This document shows, one piece after another, positions 8,468 to 16,211 of a DNA stretch of 64,000 nucleotides (positions within the stretch are counted from its first letter, which is position 1; every line of letters starts with the position of its first letter). The DNA lies in NCBI GenBank assembly GCA_017640665.1, contig JAEPQE010000003.1, positions 372,001 to 436,000 of the forward strand. The letters run 5' to 3'. The position numbers and the translations under genes are program-made. The notes beneath the pieces are model-generated. The model searched no databases. It was not told where the DNA came from and saw only the letters and a list, made by a program, of their open reading frames with translations. Origin of the DNA: Balneolaceae bacterium (GTDB lineage: Bacteria; Bacteroidota; Rhodothermia; Balneolales; Balneolaceae).

Positions 8468-10252
8468 ATGAGTAAAACTGAGGAAAAAGAGAAGCGAGGT
8501 CTTAAAAGCCTGAAAGAGACGCTCGTTAAAATTTTTGCATTAAGTAAGCCTTATCGTGGACGGTTTTATACTGCGACCGTATTGGTTTTGATTGGATCGG
8601 GAATTTGGCTAACCGTTCCACTGGGACTTAGGGAATTGCTAGACGCTGTTTTTGAGCAAGGGGATGAAGGGCTACTTAATTTATTGGCTGTTGGATTACT
8701 TGGACTGTTCGTGCTACAGGCTGTATTCACATTTACCGGAAATTATTTTTTGGAATGGGTAGGGGAGCGTGTAGTTACCGATTTGAGGAAGAAAGTGTAT
8801 GAGCATCTTCATCGCCTTGGTTTCCGATTTTTTGCAGAGCGTAGATTAGGTGAGATTGCCTCCCGACTTACCAATGATGTGGGCTCTATAAGGACTGCTC
8901 TTACCGATTCACTTCCGCAGTTACTTACCATCACTTTTTCGATGATTGGTTCTGTTTCTTTGATGGTGGTGCTAAACTGGAGATTAAGTGCCGTGATTTT
9001 TGCTACAGTTCCTTTTGTGACTATTGCGACCAGATATTTTGGCCAGAAAATCCGGAAGCTTTCAAAGGGTATTCAGGATGAACTGGCCGATTCTACGGCT
9101 GTAGCAGAGGATGCACTGGGTGCGGTAAGATTGGTTAAAGCATTTGTTCGTGAGGATTATGAAGTCGAACGATATTCATCTGCGATAGAAAAGCTTTTCA
9201 AAACAGTTCGTCGAAAAGTAGTTCTTACACAGTTTTTCTGGTCTGGGGTTGGAATCATGTTCATGGGCACTTTGGTAGTAATTTTTTGGTATGGAGGAAA
9301 AGAAGTACTCGCCGATCGACTAACTGCCGGTGATTTGGTAGCATTCATCATTTATGCTTTGAATATATCCCGATCCATTAGTCAAACGTCCAGGTTATAT
9401 ACTGCCGTGAATACTGCGGCGGGTGCTTCAGAACGCATATTTGAGTTGTTGGAAGAAATTCCGGAAATCAAAGATCAAGAGAACGCAATAGCACTTGATC
9501 ATATTGAAGGTGAGATCAGCGTGGAAGGATTAAACTTTGCTTATGAAGATGATCGGGCTATTCTAAAGGACATTTCTTTTGAAGTAGAAGCTGGGCAGAC
9601 CATTGCATTGGTTGGCCCGAGTGGAGCTGGGAAAACAACTCTCTTAAACTTAATTCCGCGATTCTATGATGCTCAAGAAGGAAGTATAAAAGTTGACGGC
9701 ACTGCGATCGAAAATGTTCAGGTAAAATCGCTGCGAAAGCATATCTCGATAGTACCTCAAGAAGTGCATTTATTTGGAACCAGCATCAAAGAGAATATTA
9801 AATATGGAAATCTGGATGCAACCGATGAAGAGATCGAATCTGCTGCCAGAGATGCGAATGCCCATGATTTCATCTCTGAGATTCCTAAGACCTATGATGC
9901 CATGATTGGAGAAAAAGGGGTGAAGTTGAGTGGTGGTCAAAGACAACGGTTGGCTATTGCCCGCGCAATTCTTAAAAATCCCAAAATCTTATTGTTGGAT
10001 GAAGCTACTTCTTCACTGGATTCTGAATCAGAAGCTCAGGTACAGGACGCCTTATACCGGTTGATGAAAGGGAGGACTACCTTTGTGATTGCCCACCGAC
10101 TTTCAACAGTTCAACACGCAGATCGAATTTTAGTATTGGATAAAGGGGAGATTGTGGAGGATGGAACGCATCAGGAGCTTCTGGCTGCCGGAGGGTTGTA
10201 CAGTCATTTGTATGAGCTCCAGTTCAGAGATCTTGATATGGATGCGGTTTAG
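8468..10252 (+). CDS. ABC exporter, MsbA-like (fused membrane and ATPase domains)
   Basis: 594 residues. The membrane domain (about 25-330) has six hydrophobic segments. The nucleotide-binding domain occupies about 345-590, with Walker A GPSGAGKTT near 383, signature LSGGQRQRLAIARAIL near 487, Walker B ILLLDEATSSLD near 507, and the H-loop AHRLS. It is a half-transporter that should act as a homodimer in the inner membrane, exporting lipid or a hydrophobic compound. The length and the TSSLD/SGGQRQR style fit the MsbA/BmrA group. It is a single-gene unit, divergent from the nfeD operon. The substrate is not determined by sequence. Confidence 0.92.
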   Translation: MSKTEEKEKRGLKSLKETLVKIFALSKPYRGRFYTATVLVLIGSGIWLTVPLGLRELLDAVFEQGDEGLLNLLAVGLLGLFVLQAVFTFTGNYFLEWVGERVVTDLRKKVYEHLHRLGFRFFAERRLGEIASRLTNDVGSIRTALTDSLPQLLTITFSMIGSVSLMVVLNWRLSAVIFATVPFVTIATRYFGQKIRKLSKGIQDELADSTAVAEDALGAVRLVKAFVREDYEVERYSSAIEKLFKTVRRKVVLTQFFWSGVGIMFMGTLVVIFWYGGKEVLADRLTAGDLVAFIIYALNISRSISQTSRLYTAVNTAAGASERIFELLEEIPEIKDQENAIALDHIEGEISVEGLNFAYEDDRAILKDISFEVEAGQTIALVGPSGAGKTTLLNLIPRFYDAQEGSIKVDGTAIENVQVKSLRKHISIVPQEVHLFGTSIKENIKYGNLDATDEEIESAARDANAHDFISEIPKTYDAMIGEKGVKLSGGQRQRLAIARAILKNPKILLLDEATSSLDSESEAQVQDALYRLMKGRTTFVIAHRLSTVQHADRILVLDKGEIVEDGTHQELLAAGGLYSHLYELQFRDLDMDAV

Positions 10253-10276
10253 TCTTCATCAGCTTAAACCCATAAT

Positions 10277-10390
10277 TGTTGACATTCCGGGCTTGACCAG
10301 GAATCTGTTGATGAAGACTCGGTATTTAATAAAATCTATTCATACCCAAGTATCTTTCGTCACAGATGCTGAATCGAGTTCAATATGACA
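10277..10390. repeat. Dispersed palindromic repeat, family 1, copy 3
   Basis: About 114 bp between the convergent ABC exporter and repeat-protein operon. Its right end (CAGATGCTGAATCGAGTTC then ATATGACA) matches the other copies. Its left end reads TTGACATTCCGGGCTTGACC, a diverged variant of the same arm. It may also act as a transcription stop between the two units. Confidence 0.6.
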
Positions 10391-10407
10391 ACTTCAAAAA
10401 AGTAAGT

Positions 10408-11478
10408 TTAATTATCAGCATTATAAGCCTGAATAACTTCAGAATAGCTCATATCAACAAGTAAGCTGCGGTCATCCAATACTTTTAGGAACTCTACAGG
10501 AACATCAGCATTATATAACCCAATTATTCCGGAATAGGAGAAGGTATCTAGAAAGCCAGCTGTGTTAAGTTCATTCAAATAATTGATTGAAACACCACTG
10601 TTAAAGAGCCCGATGATTCCTGAATAGGAAAATTCATCTATGAATCCTGCTTCATTCATTTGATTTAGGTAATCAATAGAAACTGCACTATTGAATAGCC
10701 CAATTACACCTGAGTAGGAAAATTCATCTAAATATCCTGCTTCATTCATCTGATTCAGATAATTAATAGAAACGCCGCTATTATATAAACCAATAATACC
10801 TGAGTAAGAAAATTCATCTAAGTAACCGGCATCATTCATTAAGCCAACATACTCGACTGGAACTCCGCTGCTGTAAAGTCCAATAATTCCTGAATAAGAA
10901 AATTCATCCAGAAATCCAGCCTCATTAAATTGGTCAAGATATTCGATTGGAACTCCGCTACTAAAAAAACCTATGATCGCAGAATATGAGAAATCGTCTA
11001 GGTAGTTTGCATTATTCAAGCTCTCCAAATATGAAAGTGGAACCCCACTTTCATAAAGGGCACGAATACCAGTAGGACTGATATTTATGGTATAACCAGC
11101 TTGATTTGCAGCCTGAAGGTAATCTAAATAAACCTGAGGAACACCATCATTTATTGCAACAGGCGGAGCGGGAGGAGCCGGGAAATTTTGAATATCAGGT
11201 ACATCAGGAACTACAAATTCCGGGACGTTTACTTCTATATTAAAACCATCATCATCAAATACAAAAACGGAGGCGGGGCCACCAATCAGAAACCAAGCCC
11301 CCGCAATAGTGCTGAACAACAAAATTGCAATAAGGTTTCGCTTCTTACTGGGCTTTGGGTAATCAATATCATCTTCAGGTATTTGTTTTTGCCCGGGGAT
11401 TTCATTGGCTTTTTCATCTATGTACTCATCAAGATTAAAGTCTGGTGAGTTGCCGCTATTTCTAAATTTTTGTTCCAT
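10408..11478 (-). CDS. Membrane-anchored tandem-repeat protein (paralogue D)
   Basis: 356 residues, function unknown. The cytoplasmic N-terminus has the family motif PDFNLDEYIDEKA, then one membrane segment (about 48-68). A Pro/Val-rich linker (VPEFVVPDVPDIQNFPAPPA) leads to about seven tandem 30-residue repeats (from about 135 to 345). The consensus is FSYSGIIGLYNSGV then xxxYLNQMNEAGYLDE. Each unit looks like two short helices, so a helical solenoid is likely (inference). The pattern of hydrophobic residues, GV and YL resembles the GVTPEYI-type repeats found in some Bacteroidota and Acidobacteriota membrane proteins (from memory). It is the last gene of a four-gene operon, starting 5 bp after the gene before it. 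Confidence 0.8.
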   Translation of the reverse strand: MEQKFRNSGNSPDFNLDEYIDEKANEIPGQKQIPEDDIDYPKPSKKRNLIAILLFSTIAGAWFLIGGPASVFVFDDDGFNIEVNVPEFVVPDVPDIQNFPAPPAPPVAINDGVPQVYLDYLQAANQAGYTINISPTGIRALYESGVPLSYLESLNNANYLDDFSYSAIIGFFSSGVPIEYLDQFNEAGFLDEFSYSGIIGLYSSGVPVEYVGLMNDAGYLDEFSYSGIIGLYNSGVSINYLNQMNEAGYLDEFSYSGVIGLFNSAVSIDYLNQMNEAGFIDEFSYSGIIGLFNSGVSINYLNELNTAGFLDTFSYSGIIGLYNADVPVEFLKVLDDRSLLVDMSYSEVIQAYNADN

Positions 11479-11483
11479 AGTAT

Positions 11484-12350
11484 TTAATTTCCCACTTCTT
11501 GATATGCTTTTATAATACTTTCTGAACTTACTTTATCCAATAAACCAAGCTCATTAAGCTGTTGAAGAAAACTGGAAGGGACTTTTGCTTCATGGAAACT
11601 TTGAATTGAAGAATCGTTGAATTTTTCGCTCAAACCTAATCTCGTAAGTTCATCTGAATATTGAATAAAACTCGAATTCACTTCACGGGCCTCTTCAGCT
11701 ACTAATTCTGCTCCCGATAGTTCAGTCTCTCTTAGCCTTCGTAATTCTTTAAGGGCTTCCTGAATCCCAAGTTGACTCGCTTCACCTATTGCTTCACCAA
11801 ATTCTGGTGAATTGCCAATTCCTTCAAGAGCTTCCATGGCAGTTCTTAAAGCGAATTCTCTGAGTTCATTCATCTCTTCCATGTTCTCAAGGCCAGCCAT
11901 ACTGTTTTGAAGTTCTTCCAGTTCGCTTAGTCGTTCAAGCTCGGATAATTCGGAAAGACCACCAAGCTCCCGAAGAGTTTCCAATCCTTCTAGTTCAGAT
12001 AGGTTCTCCAAGTCTCTTAAATCCACAATTTGAGCACCATTTTCTGGATTAAGTTCTATCACCAAAGGAGTACCGGCTTCCGAAGACGGAGCAACATAGC
12101 CCGCCTGATATTTTTCAATTCCAAAGATATTACCATATACCTGCAGAGGACTCCAGTTATTAAAATAGAGGAGTGTCAGTATTCCAAACCCAAACAGAAG
12201 CATGGTATTTTTAAACCAACTGGATTTTTTGGGTAAAGATTCTGACTTAGACTGATAAGTTTGTTGTTCAGAGTTCGCTTTTTCCTCGATATAATTATCA
12301 AGATCAAAGTTATCAGGTTGTTGATTTCGATATGAATTTCGTTCGCCCAT
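11484..12350 (-). CDS. Membrane-anchored paralogue with coiled coil, few repeats (paralogue C)
   Basis: 288 residues, function unknown. It shares the N-terminal plan of its neighbours: motif DNFDLDNYIEEKA, a membrane segment (about 49-65, TMLLFGFGILTLLYFNNW) and the post-membrane stretch WSPLQVYGNIFG. Most of the tandem repeat region is replaced by a Leu/Glu-rich run (about 105-170; ELEGLETLRELGGLSELSEL) that should form a coiled coil. Only about one and a half repeats remain at the C-terminus (SSIQSFHEAKVPSSFLQQLN, then ESIIKAYQEVGN). It begins 2 bp after the previous gene's stop. It is probably a diverged subunit of the same assembly; a coiled coil next to repeat subunits suggests oligomerisation (inference). 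Confidence 0.78.
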   Translation of the reverse strand: MGERNSYRNQQPDNFDLDNYIEEKANSEQQTYQSKSESLPKKSSWFKNTMLLFGFGILTLLYFNNWSPLQVYGNIFGIEKYQAGYVAPSSEAGTPLVIELNPENGAQIVDLRDLENLSELEGLETLRELGGLSELSELERLSELEELQNSMAGLENMEEMNELREFALRTAMEALEGIGNSPEFGEAIGEASQLGIQEALKELRRLRETELSGAELVAEEAREVNSSFIQYSDELTRLGLSEKFNDSSIQSFHEAKVPSSFLQQLNELGLLDKVSSESIIKAYQEVGN

Positions 12351-12352
12351 GG

Positions 12353-13459
12353 TTAGTTATTTTGACCGTCGATTCGGTAGGCATCCACAACAGATTGAGA
12401 AGACATATTTTCTAGTAACCCTCTTTCATCCAAAGTCTTTAAGTATGAAATAGGAATATTATTGGTATACAACCTGGAGATAGAAGTACTTCCAAAATCG
12501 TTCATTAATCCTTGCTCAGCTAGTTCGGTTATATAGGAAGCTGGTACATTGTTAGAGTATAATGTAGAGATTGAAGTACCTCCGAATTCATCGAGAACTC
12601 CTGCGTTATTCAGTTCCTGTAGATATTCAAAAGGGATATTATTCTGGTATAACGTTGAAATGGACGTACCACCAAAATTGTCGAGCATTCCTTCTGATTT
12701 TATTCGAGTAATGTATGAAGTGGGGACATTATTCTGATAGAGGGTTGAAATTGAGGAGCCTCCAAAGTTATCTAGTGCTCCAACATCATTTAAATCACTT
12801 AAATACTCAAAAGGAATATTGTTTTGATAAAGAGTAGAAATGGAAGAGCCACCAAAGTAGTTCAGCATTCCTTCCTGCTCTATTTTTGCAATGTATTCTA
12901 ATGGAACCTGATTTGTATATAATGTTGCAATAGAAGAGCCGCCAAAATCATTGAGAGCCCCAATTCTGCCCAAACCATCAATGTACTCAATAGGAACATT
13001 ATTGTTGTATAGAGTAGAAAGGGAAGAGCTTCCAAATTCGTCTAGATACCCAAGTTCATTAAGTTCCGCCATATAATCAGTAAAGCTCATATCTAAGGTA
13101 GAAGTAGCAGATTGGCCTTCACCAAAAGTTATTTCAGGGATATCAACATTAATGTCTGGTATTTGCACATTGATAGGAGGAATTTGGACATTAATACCAC
13201 CAGACTGTTGAGTTTGAGTGATTTCATCCGCAAAAAAGAAGTTATATGCGTTTCTTGGACTCCAATCAAAGTACCAAAGAAAAGAGGCAGCACTAACTGC
13301 GCAGATCAGAATCAAATTTCTGGTAAAAGAAGTAGACTCCGGTTCTTGTTCTACCTGTTCAGGGTTTTGAGATTGATCTGATTGTTCAGCCAGATATTCA
13401 TCCAGATTGAAATCAGGATCGTTTTGTTTTGATGATTCATTAAACCGTTGTTTTGACAT
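12353..13459 (-). CDS. Membrane-anchored tandem-repeat protein (paralogue B)
   Basis: 368 residues, function unknown. N-terminal motif PDFNLDEYLAEQS, membrane segment at about 48-65, then WSPRNAYNFFFADE. A linker of alternating short strands follows (VQIPPINVQIPDINVDIPEI). About seven 30-residue repeats run from about 140 to the end, with consensus FGGSSISTLYQNNVPxxYI then 'xLNxxGMLDN'. The repeats resemble each other much more than they resemble those of the flanking paralogues. No enzyme motif is visible. The topology should be cytoplasmic N-terminus with the repeats in the periplasm. It is separated by 12 bp and 2 bp from its neighbours, so it is surely cotranscribed. Confidence 0.8.
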   Translation of the reverse strand: MSKQRFNESSKQNDPDFNLDEYLAEQSDQSQNPEQVEQEPESTSFTRNLILICAVSAASFLWYFDWSPRNAYNFFFADEITQTQQSGGINVQIPPINVQIPDINVDIPEITFGEGQSATSTLDMSFTDYMAELNELGYLDEFGSSSLSTLYNNNVPIEYIDGLGRIGALNDFGGSSIATLYTNQVPLEYIAKIEQEGMLNYFGGSSISTLYQNNIPFEYLSDLNDVGALDNFGGSSISTLYQNNVPTSYITRIKSEGMLDNFGGTSISTLYQNNIPFEYLQELNNAGVLDEFGGTSISTLYSNNVPASYITELAEQGLMNDFGSTSISRLYTNNIPISYLKTLDERGLLENMSSQSVVDAYRIDGQNN

Positions 13460-13471
13460 AATCTTGTTACT

Positions 13472-14395
13472 TTAATTGCCCTCTGCTGCATATAAATCAA
13501 CGATGTCTACAAAACTAAGCTCGTTAATTAATCCTTTGGATTTTAGTTCATTCAAAAATTCGACGGTTACACCATTTTCATAGAATTCGGTGATATCAAC
13601 AAAAGAAAGAGTTCCAATATAATCGTTTTCTTCAAGCTGTTTCAGATAGTCTATAGATACATTGGCAGAATAAAATTCGGTAATATCAACGAAAGAGAGT
13701 TCGTCAAGAATACCAATCTCGTTTAGTTGGTTCAGATATTCGAAGGGGACGTTGTTTTCATAGAATTCGGTGATATCAACAAAAGAAAGATTGTTCAGAT
13801 ATCCAGACTGTTCTAATGCCTCCAAATATTCTATAGGGATTCTGCTATCGTAGAATTCAGAAATATCAACAAAGGAAAAATTTCCTAAAAGGTTAGCTCC
13901 ATCAAGGGCTTCAATATACGAAACCGGAACTCCCGAACTGTACAACTGTCGTGCGTCGAATGGGGATAATTTCCCTTCTCCTAAAAGGTTTTTTTCTCTT
14001 AGTTCAACAATATAATCTACAGCTGAAGATCCTTCCGAAGGCTCAACGGCTGTTTCAAACTCAGGAAACTGAGGAGCTTCGGCTACCGTTGGGGTAACGT
14101 CAGGTATTACTGTTTGTGATCCTTCTTCAACTACAAAAACCTGGTTTTCTCCTTCAAAGAAATAGTTGTAAGCGTTGCGGGGACTCCAGTCAAAGGTCCA
14201 CAAAAAAATGGTAGTTATAACTGCTACCACCAGTAACGAATTTTTGATAAGATCTGAACGTTCCTCGGATACTATTTCCTCTTGTTCTTCTAATTCAGGG
14301 TGATGAGCTTTTTCGTCCAGATAACCATCCAAATCGAACTCAGAATCGAGGTCATTTTTGAGCGGATGGTTCTTGAAATTTCCTTTATGTGCCAT
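13472..14395 (-). CDS. Membrane-anchored tandem-repeat protein (paralogue A, first of operon)
   Basis: 307 residues from the ATG at 14395. The frame is open to 14542, but that extension crosses the terminator hairpin at 14471-14498 and lacks the family motif, so the internal ATG is preferred. It has SEFDLDGYLDEKA, a membrane segment (about 56-74), then WSPRNAYNYFFEGE. A spacer with EAPQFPEFETAVEPSEG precedes about five 30-residue repeats with consensus LSFVDITEFYENNVPxEYL then 'xQLNExGxLDE'. Function unknown. It heads the four-gene operon. Its nearest upstream gene on the strand is the VWA lipoprotein, but a strong terminator lies between them. Confidence 0.8.
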   Translation of the reverse strand: MAHKGNFKNHPLKNDLDSEFDLDGYLDEKAHHPELEEQEEIVSEERSDLIKNSLLVVAVITTIFLWTFDWSPRNAYNYFFEGENQVFVVEEGSQTVIPDVTPTVAEAPQFPEFETAVEPSEGSSAVDYIVELREKNLLGEGKLSPFDARQLYSSGVPVSYIEALDGANLLGNFSFVDISEFYDSRIPIEYLEALEQSGYLNNLSFVDITEFYENNVPFEYLNQLNEIGILDELSFVDITEFYSANVSIDYLKQLEENDYIGTLSFVDITEFYENGVTVEFLNELKSKGLINELSFVDIVDLYAAEGN

Positions 14396-14470
14396 AGCTG
14401 TTTTTTTGGAAAGAGTTCTGTTGAAAGACGAGTAAAGCACAGTGATTGTTTCAATGAAACAAAAGCTATT

Positions 14471-14498
14471 AAAAAAGCCCTCCGGATATAGGGCTTTT
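14471..14498 (-). terminator. Rho-independent terminator of the VWA lipoprotein gene
   Basis: On the minus strand an eight-pair stem AAAAGCCC/GGGCTTTT with a ten-base loop is followed by TTAATAG. It starts 7 bp after the VWA stop codon. It separates that gene from the repeat-protein operon, whose first ATG is about 75 bp further on. Confidence 0.8.
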
Positions 14499-14504
14499 GA
14501 AGAA

Positions 14505-16034
14505 TTAGTTTTTTGACTGCCCTTGCCAGAGTAAATCGGCAAGTTCGGCTATTTTTATGAACTCAGCCCGGTAGCCCTGATCATCTTCACCTTTTCCATT
14601 CTTTGCAAGTTGATTCACCATTTCGAAAGAGGAAGAACCTTTGAACCTGGAGTCTCTGAGTAACATCCCGAACGAAGCCACTGAGGCTGCGAAGGAGAGA
14701 TTTTCAGAGAGCTCTGTGTTTACTTGTTTTTTATTGATAACTCTGGAAATTAATTTGCTGCTGTCTCCATCCGGTTGTTTGTAGCGGAGTTTCACTGTCA
14801 TGATTTCATCACTGAATCCATCAACAGGATTTGTCGGAGTTTGATACTTGAGTGGGTCTATATCGGTAAGATTGTTATCGATTTCAATTCCGACAGGAAT
14901 TACTTCATAAAGAGCGGTTACAGTATGTCCGGAACCAAGCTCTCCTGCATCTTTCTTATCATCGTTGAAGTCTTCGTCTGCCAATAAGCGGTTTTCGTAG
15001 CCAATCAAGCGATATGCCTGAACGTTCTGAGGATTGAACTCCACCTGAACTTTAACATCCTTAGCAATCGTATGAAGAGTTCCACCCATTTCCGAAACAA
15101 GCACTTTTTTGGCTTCAAGCAGATTATCGATGTAATAGTAGTTCCCATTTCCGTGATTAGCGATTTTTTCCATTTTTGAATCTTTCAGATTACCCGTTCC
15201 AAATCCAAGTACAGAAAGAAAGATCCCGTGCTCACGCTTTTTTTCAATCAATTCAACTAAAGCTTCATCATTAGAGACGCCAACATTAAAGTCTCCGTCG
15301 GTAGCAAGAATCACACGGTTATTGGCGTTTTCCCGGAAGTTTTCCATCGCTACCTGATAAGCTTGTTGAATTCCAGCTGCTCCGGCAGTAGAACCGCCCG
15401 ACTGAAGCTTATCTAAAGATTCCAGAATCGTTTCTTTATCATATCCTGAAGTTGGGGGAAGAACCAAGCCAGAACTCCCGGCATATACCACAATGGATAC
15501 ATAATCTTCTTCCCGAAGTTGATTAACCAACAATTTAAACCCTTTTTTGAGGAGCGGAAGTTTGTCGTAAGAACCCATTGAACCTGACACATCCAGTAAG
15601 AAAACCAGATTACTTGGCGGAAGGTTTTCTGCTTCAACACGTTCTCCCTGAATTCCAATTTGAACCAGATGATGTTCAGGATTCCAGGGAGCAGGAGCTA
15701 TTTCGGTATGAACTGAGAAGGGATTATTTCCTTTTGGTCCCGGATAGTTGTAATTGAAGTAATTGATCATTTCCTCAATACGAACTGCATCAGATGGAGG
15801 GAGGTAGCCGTCGGTAATCATTCGGCGAACATTGGAATAAGAAGCTCCATCAACATCAATAGAAAATGTGGATAATGGAGCTTCATAAACAAAAATGAAT
15901 GAGTTCTCGATAATCTGATCATAATCTTCATCATCGAATACTCGATCTTGTTGGTTGTGTTGAATTGAAGGGTAATACGAACCGGCACAAGCAGAAAAGA
16001 CTAATAAGCTTGCTATGAAACATATGTATCTCAT
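14505..16034 (-). CDS. von Willebrand factor A domain lipoprotein (YfbK-like)
   Basis: 509 residues. The signal ends in the lipobox FSAC (Cys16). A conserved N-terminal segment follows at about 50-130 (STFSIDVDGASYSNVRRMI, then IEEMINYFNYNYPGP). The VWA domain covers about 140-320 with an intact MIDAS motif DVSGS at 148-152 and ILATDGDFNVG. A C-terminal DUF3520-like domain runs from about 330. Members are metal-dependent protein-binding lipoproteins of unknown cellular role; the E. coli relative is YfbK. It is transcribed alone, divergent from the GH3 gene. Domain assignment is firm; the location, inner or outer membrane, is not settled by sequence. Confidence 0.92.
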   Translation of the reverse strand: MRYICFIASLLVFSACAGSYYPSIQHNQQDRVFDDEDYDQIIENSFIFVYEAPLSTFSIDVDGASYSNVRRMITDGYLPPSDAVRIEEMINYFNYNYPGPKGNNPFSVHTEIAPAPWNPEHHLVQIGIQGERVEAENLPPSNLVFLLDVSGSMGSYDKLPLLKKGFKLLVNQLREEDYVSIVVYAGSSGLVLPPTSGYDKETILESLDKLQSGGSTAGAAGIQQAYQVAMENFRENANNRVILATDGDFNVGVSNDEALVELIEKKREHGIFLSVLGFGTGNLKDSKMEKIANHGNGNYYYIDNLLEAKKVLVSEMGGTLHTIAKDVKVQVEFNPQNVQAYRLIGYENRLLADEDFNDDKKDAGELGSGHTVTALYEVIPVGIEIDNNLTDIDPLKYQTPTNPVDGFSDEIMTVKLRYKQPDGDSSKLISRVINKKQVNTELSENLSFAASVASFGMLLRDSRFKGSSSFEMVNQLAKNGKGEDDQGYRAEFIKIAELADLLWQGQSKN

Positions 16035-16211
16035 TTAGCTTTGATTAATTAATAGAATAAATGACTTACTTCTGATGAAATGTTTTGTTCCCGGGATAAA
16101 TCAAAGTTCAACTTAAACTATCGTGAAAATTCTTATCACGTTTATTTTGTACTAAAAAAGTTATTTTTCGAAATCAGCAAATGTGAACACACAAAGTATA
16201 ACTGACTGATT

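Noticed and set aside
16122-16140. CGTGA...TCACG palindrome between the VWA and GH3 genes as an operator
   Set aside because: Five-base arms with a nine-base gap are expected by chance and no regulator is nearby.
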